This document shows positions 63,245 to 64,000 of a stretch of DNA of 64,000 nucleotides, one piece after another. The notes beneath the pieces were generated by a model that ran no database searches, was not told where the DNA came from, and worked only from the letters and a program-made list of their open reading frames with translations. Numbering within the stretch: the stretch's first letter is position 1; each line of letters starts with the position of its first letter. A program made the translations under genes and the position numbers. Origin of the DNA: Legionella shakespearei DSM 23087 (GTDB taxonomy: Bacteria > Pseudomonadota > Gammaproteobacteria > Legionellales > Legionellaceae); assembly GCF_000373765.1 (NCBI RefSeq), contig NZ_KB892436.1:21564-85563 (forward strand). Direction: 5' to 3'.

Positions 63245-64000
63245 ATGATTGAATTAAACCAAGTATGTTATCGAACAGTTCATTTATCAGAGCCCTGGAC
63301 TCTATCTGCATATGAAAGTGTTGGTGGTTATAGTGCCTGGCGAAAGATATTAAAAGAACAAACTCCACCTCAGGTAATTATTGATGAATTAAAAACCTCT
63401 GCTCTGCGCGGACGAGGTGGTGCGGGCTTTCCCACAGGCCTCAAGTGGAGTTTTATGAACCGTAATTCTCCAGTTCAAAAATACGTGGTATGTAATTCCG
63501 ATGAGGGTGAGCCGGGGACCTGCAAAGACAGAGAAATATTAAGCTTAAATCCGCATCAGCTTATTGAAGGTATGGCCATAGCTGGTTACGTCATGGGTGC
63601 GACCGTTGGCTATAACTATATTCGTGGTGAGTTCTGGTTACCTTATGAGCGTACAGAAGCAGCATTAAAAGAAGCTTATGAAGCCGGCCTGCTGGGAAAA
63701 AATATTTTAGGCAGCGGTGTCGATTTTGATCTTTATAATCATTTGGGTGCTGGCGCTTATATTTGTGGTGAGGAAACCGCATTATTGAATTCTCTGGAAG
63801 GTAAAAAAGGACAGCCGCGCTTCAAGCCTCCCTTCCCGGCTAACTATGGTTTATACGGTAAACCCACAACGATTAATAACACAGAAACTTTTGCGTCAGT
63901 ACCCGTTATTATGGAAAAGGGCGGCGAATGGTTTTTAAAACTGGGTAAGCCTAATAATGGCGGTACAAAATGCTTTAGTGTCAGTGGTCACATCAATAAG
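63245..64000 (+). CDS. nuoF: NADH-quinone oxidoreductase subunit F (5' part, runs off the window)
   Basis: The open frame starts ATG ATT GAA TTA at 63245, 16 bases after the nuoE stop, and stays open to the window edge (252 codons). The FMN/NADH-binding motifs [10 protein letters not shown] and [15 protein letters not shown] are present, as are [20 protein letters not shown] and [10 protein letters not shown]. The 4Fe-4S cysteine motif lies beyond the window. The gene is not broken; only the window ends. Confidence 0.95.
   Translation, partial: MIELNQVCYRTVHLSEPWTLSAYESVGGYSAWRKILKEQTPPQVIIDELKTSALRGRGGAGFPTGLKWSFMNRNSPVQKYVVCNSDEGEPGTCKDREILSLNPHQLIEGMAIAGYVMGATVGYNYIRGEFWLPYERTEAALKEAYEAGLLGKNILGSGVDFDLYNHLGAGAYICGEETALLNSLEGKKGQPRFKPPFPANYGLYGKPTTINNTETFASVPVIMEKGGEWFLKLGKPNNGGTKCFSVSGHINK

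Overview
The window is a stretch of gammaproteobacterial chromosome that I assign to the genus Legionella, probably a species other than L. pneumophila. The case rests on a run of genes characteristic of Legionella among housekeeping genes: a LepA-like coiled-coil protein, a FrgA-type siderophore synthetase, a MavN/IroT-type iron transporter, a LapA-type M28 aminopeptidase and an LppA-type cysteine phytase. From memory, their L. pneumophila counterparts fall in one narrow range of the genome (about lpg2793 to lpg2819), which fits the synteny with nuo, secG, tpiA, glmM, folP, ftsH and rlmE seen here. No database was searched.

Layout. 1-6.7 kb: an FMN reductase and a tripartite RND efflux operon on the minus strand. 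6.9-10.4 kb: maf, a DUF808 membrane protein, a CtlX-like amidinotransferase-fold enzyme and a cold-shock protein. 10.5-14.9 kb: the typA-nadK-recN block (minus). 15.1-19.5 kb: the phytase-like phosphatase, a hypothetical protein, an amino-acid-binding protein, hslO and a 49-codon small ORF. 19.5-27.5 kb: rep helicase, mavN with a Fur box, two convergent M28 paralogues (one with a destroyed active site) and a Legionella-type unknown. 27.6-32.4 kb: the prkA-yeaH-spoVR stress operon (minus). 32.6-44.5 kb: pepN, a CE-clan (Ulp1-like) cysteine-protease candidate with membrane segments, aroE, a patatin, a POT transporter, two unknown proteins, hda and a CDP-alcohol phosphatidyltransferase. 44.9-49.1 kb: frgA with a Fur box and an OafA-type acyltransferase. 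49.4-59.5 kb: yhbY, rlmE, ftsH, folP, glmM, the lepA-like gene, tpiA and secG. 59.7-64 kb: tRNA-Leu(GAG) and nuoABCDE plus the 5' part of nuoF.

Almost every intergenic gap above 300 bases is filled with palindromic, MITE-like repeats. I distinguish seven families (A-G). Some are nested in each other, one copy has an apparent 8-bp target duplication, and one pair looks like an inserted and an uninserted version of the same site.

Functionally, core metabolism (NADH dehydrogenase, folate, peptidoglycan precursor, proteolysis) is interleaved with genes for life inside a host: iron acquisition under Fur, candidate Dot/Icm effectors (phytase, Ulp1-like protease, LepA-like, patatin, several unknowns) and secreted peptidases. 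The most novel-looking items are the Ulp1-like membrane protein, the catalytically dead M28 paralogue and the repeat architecture.
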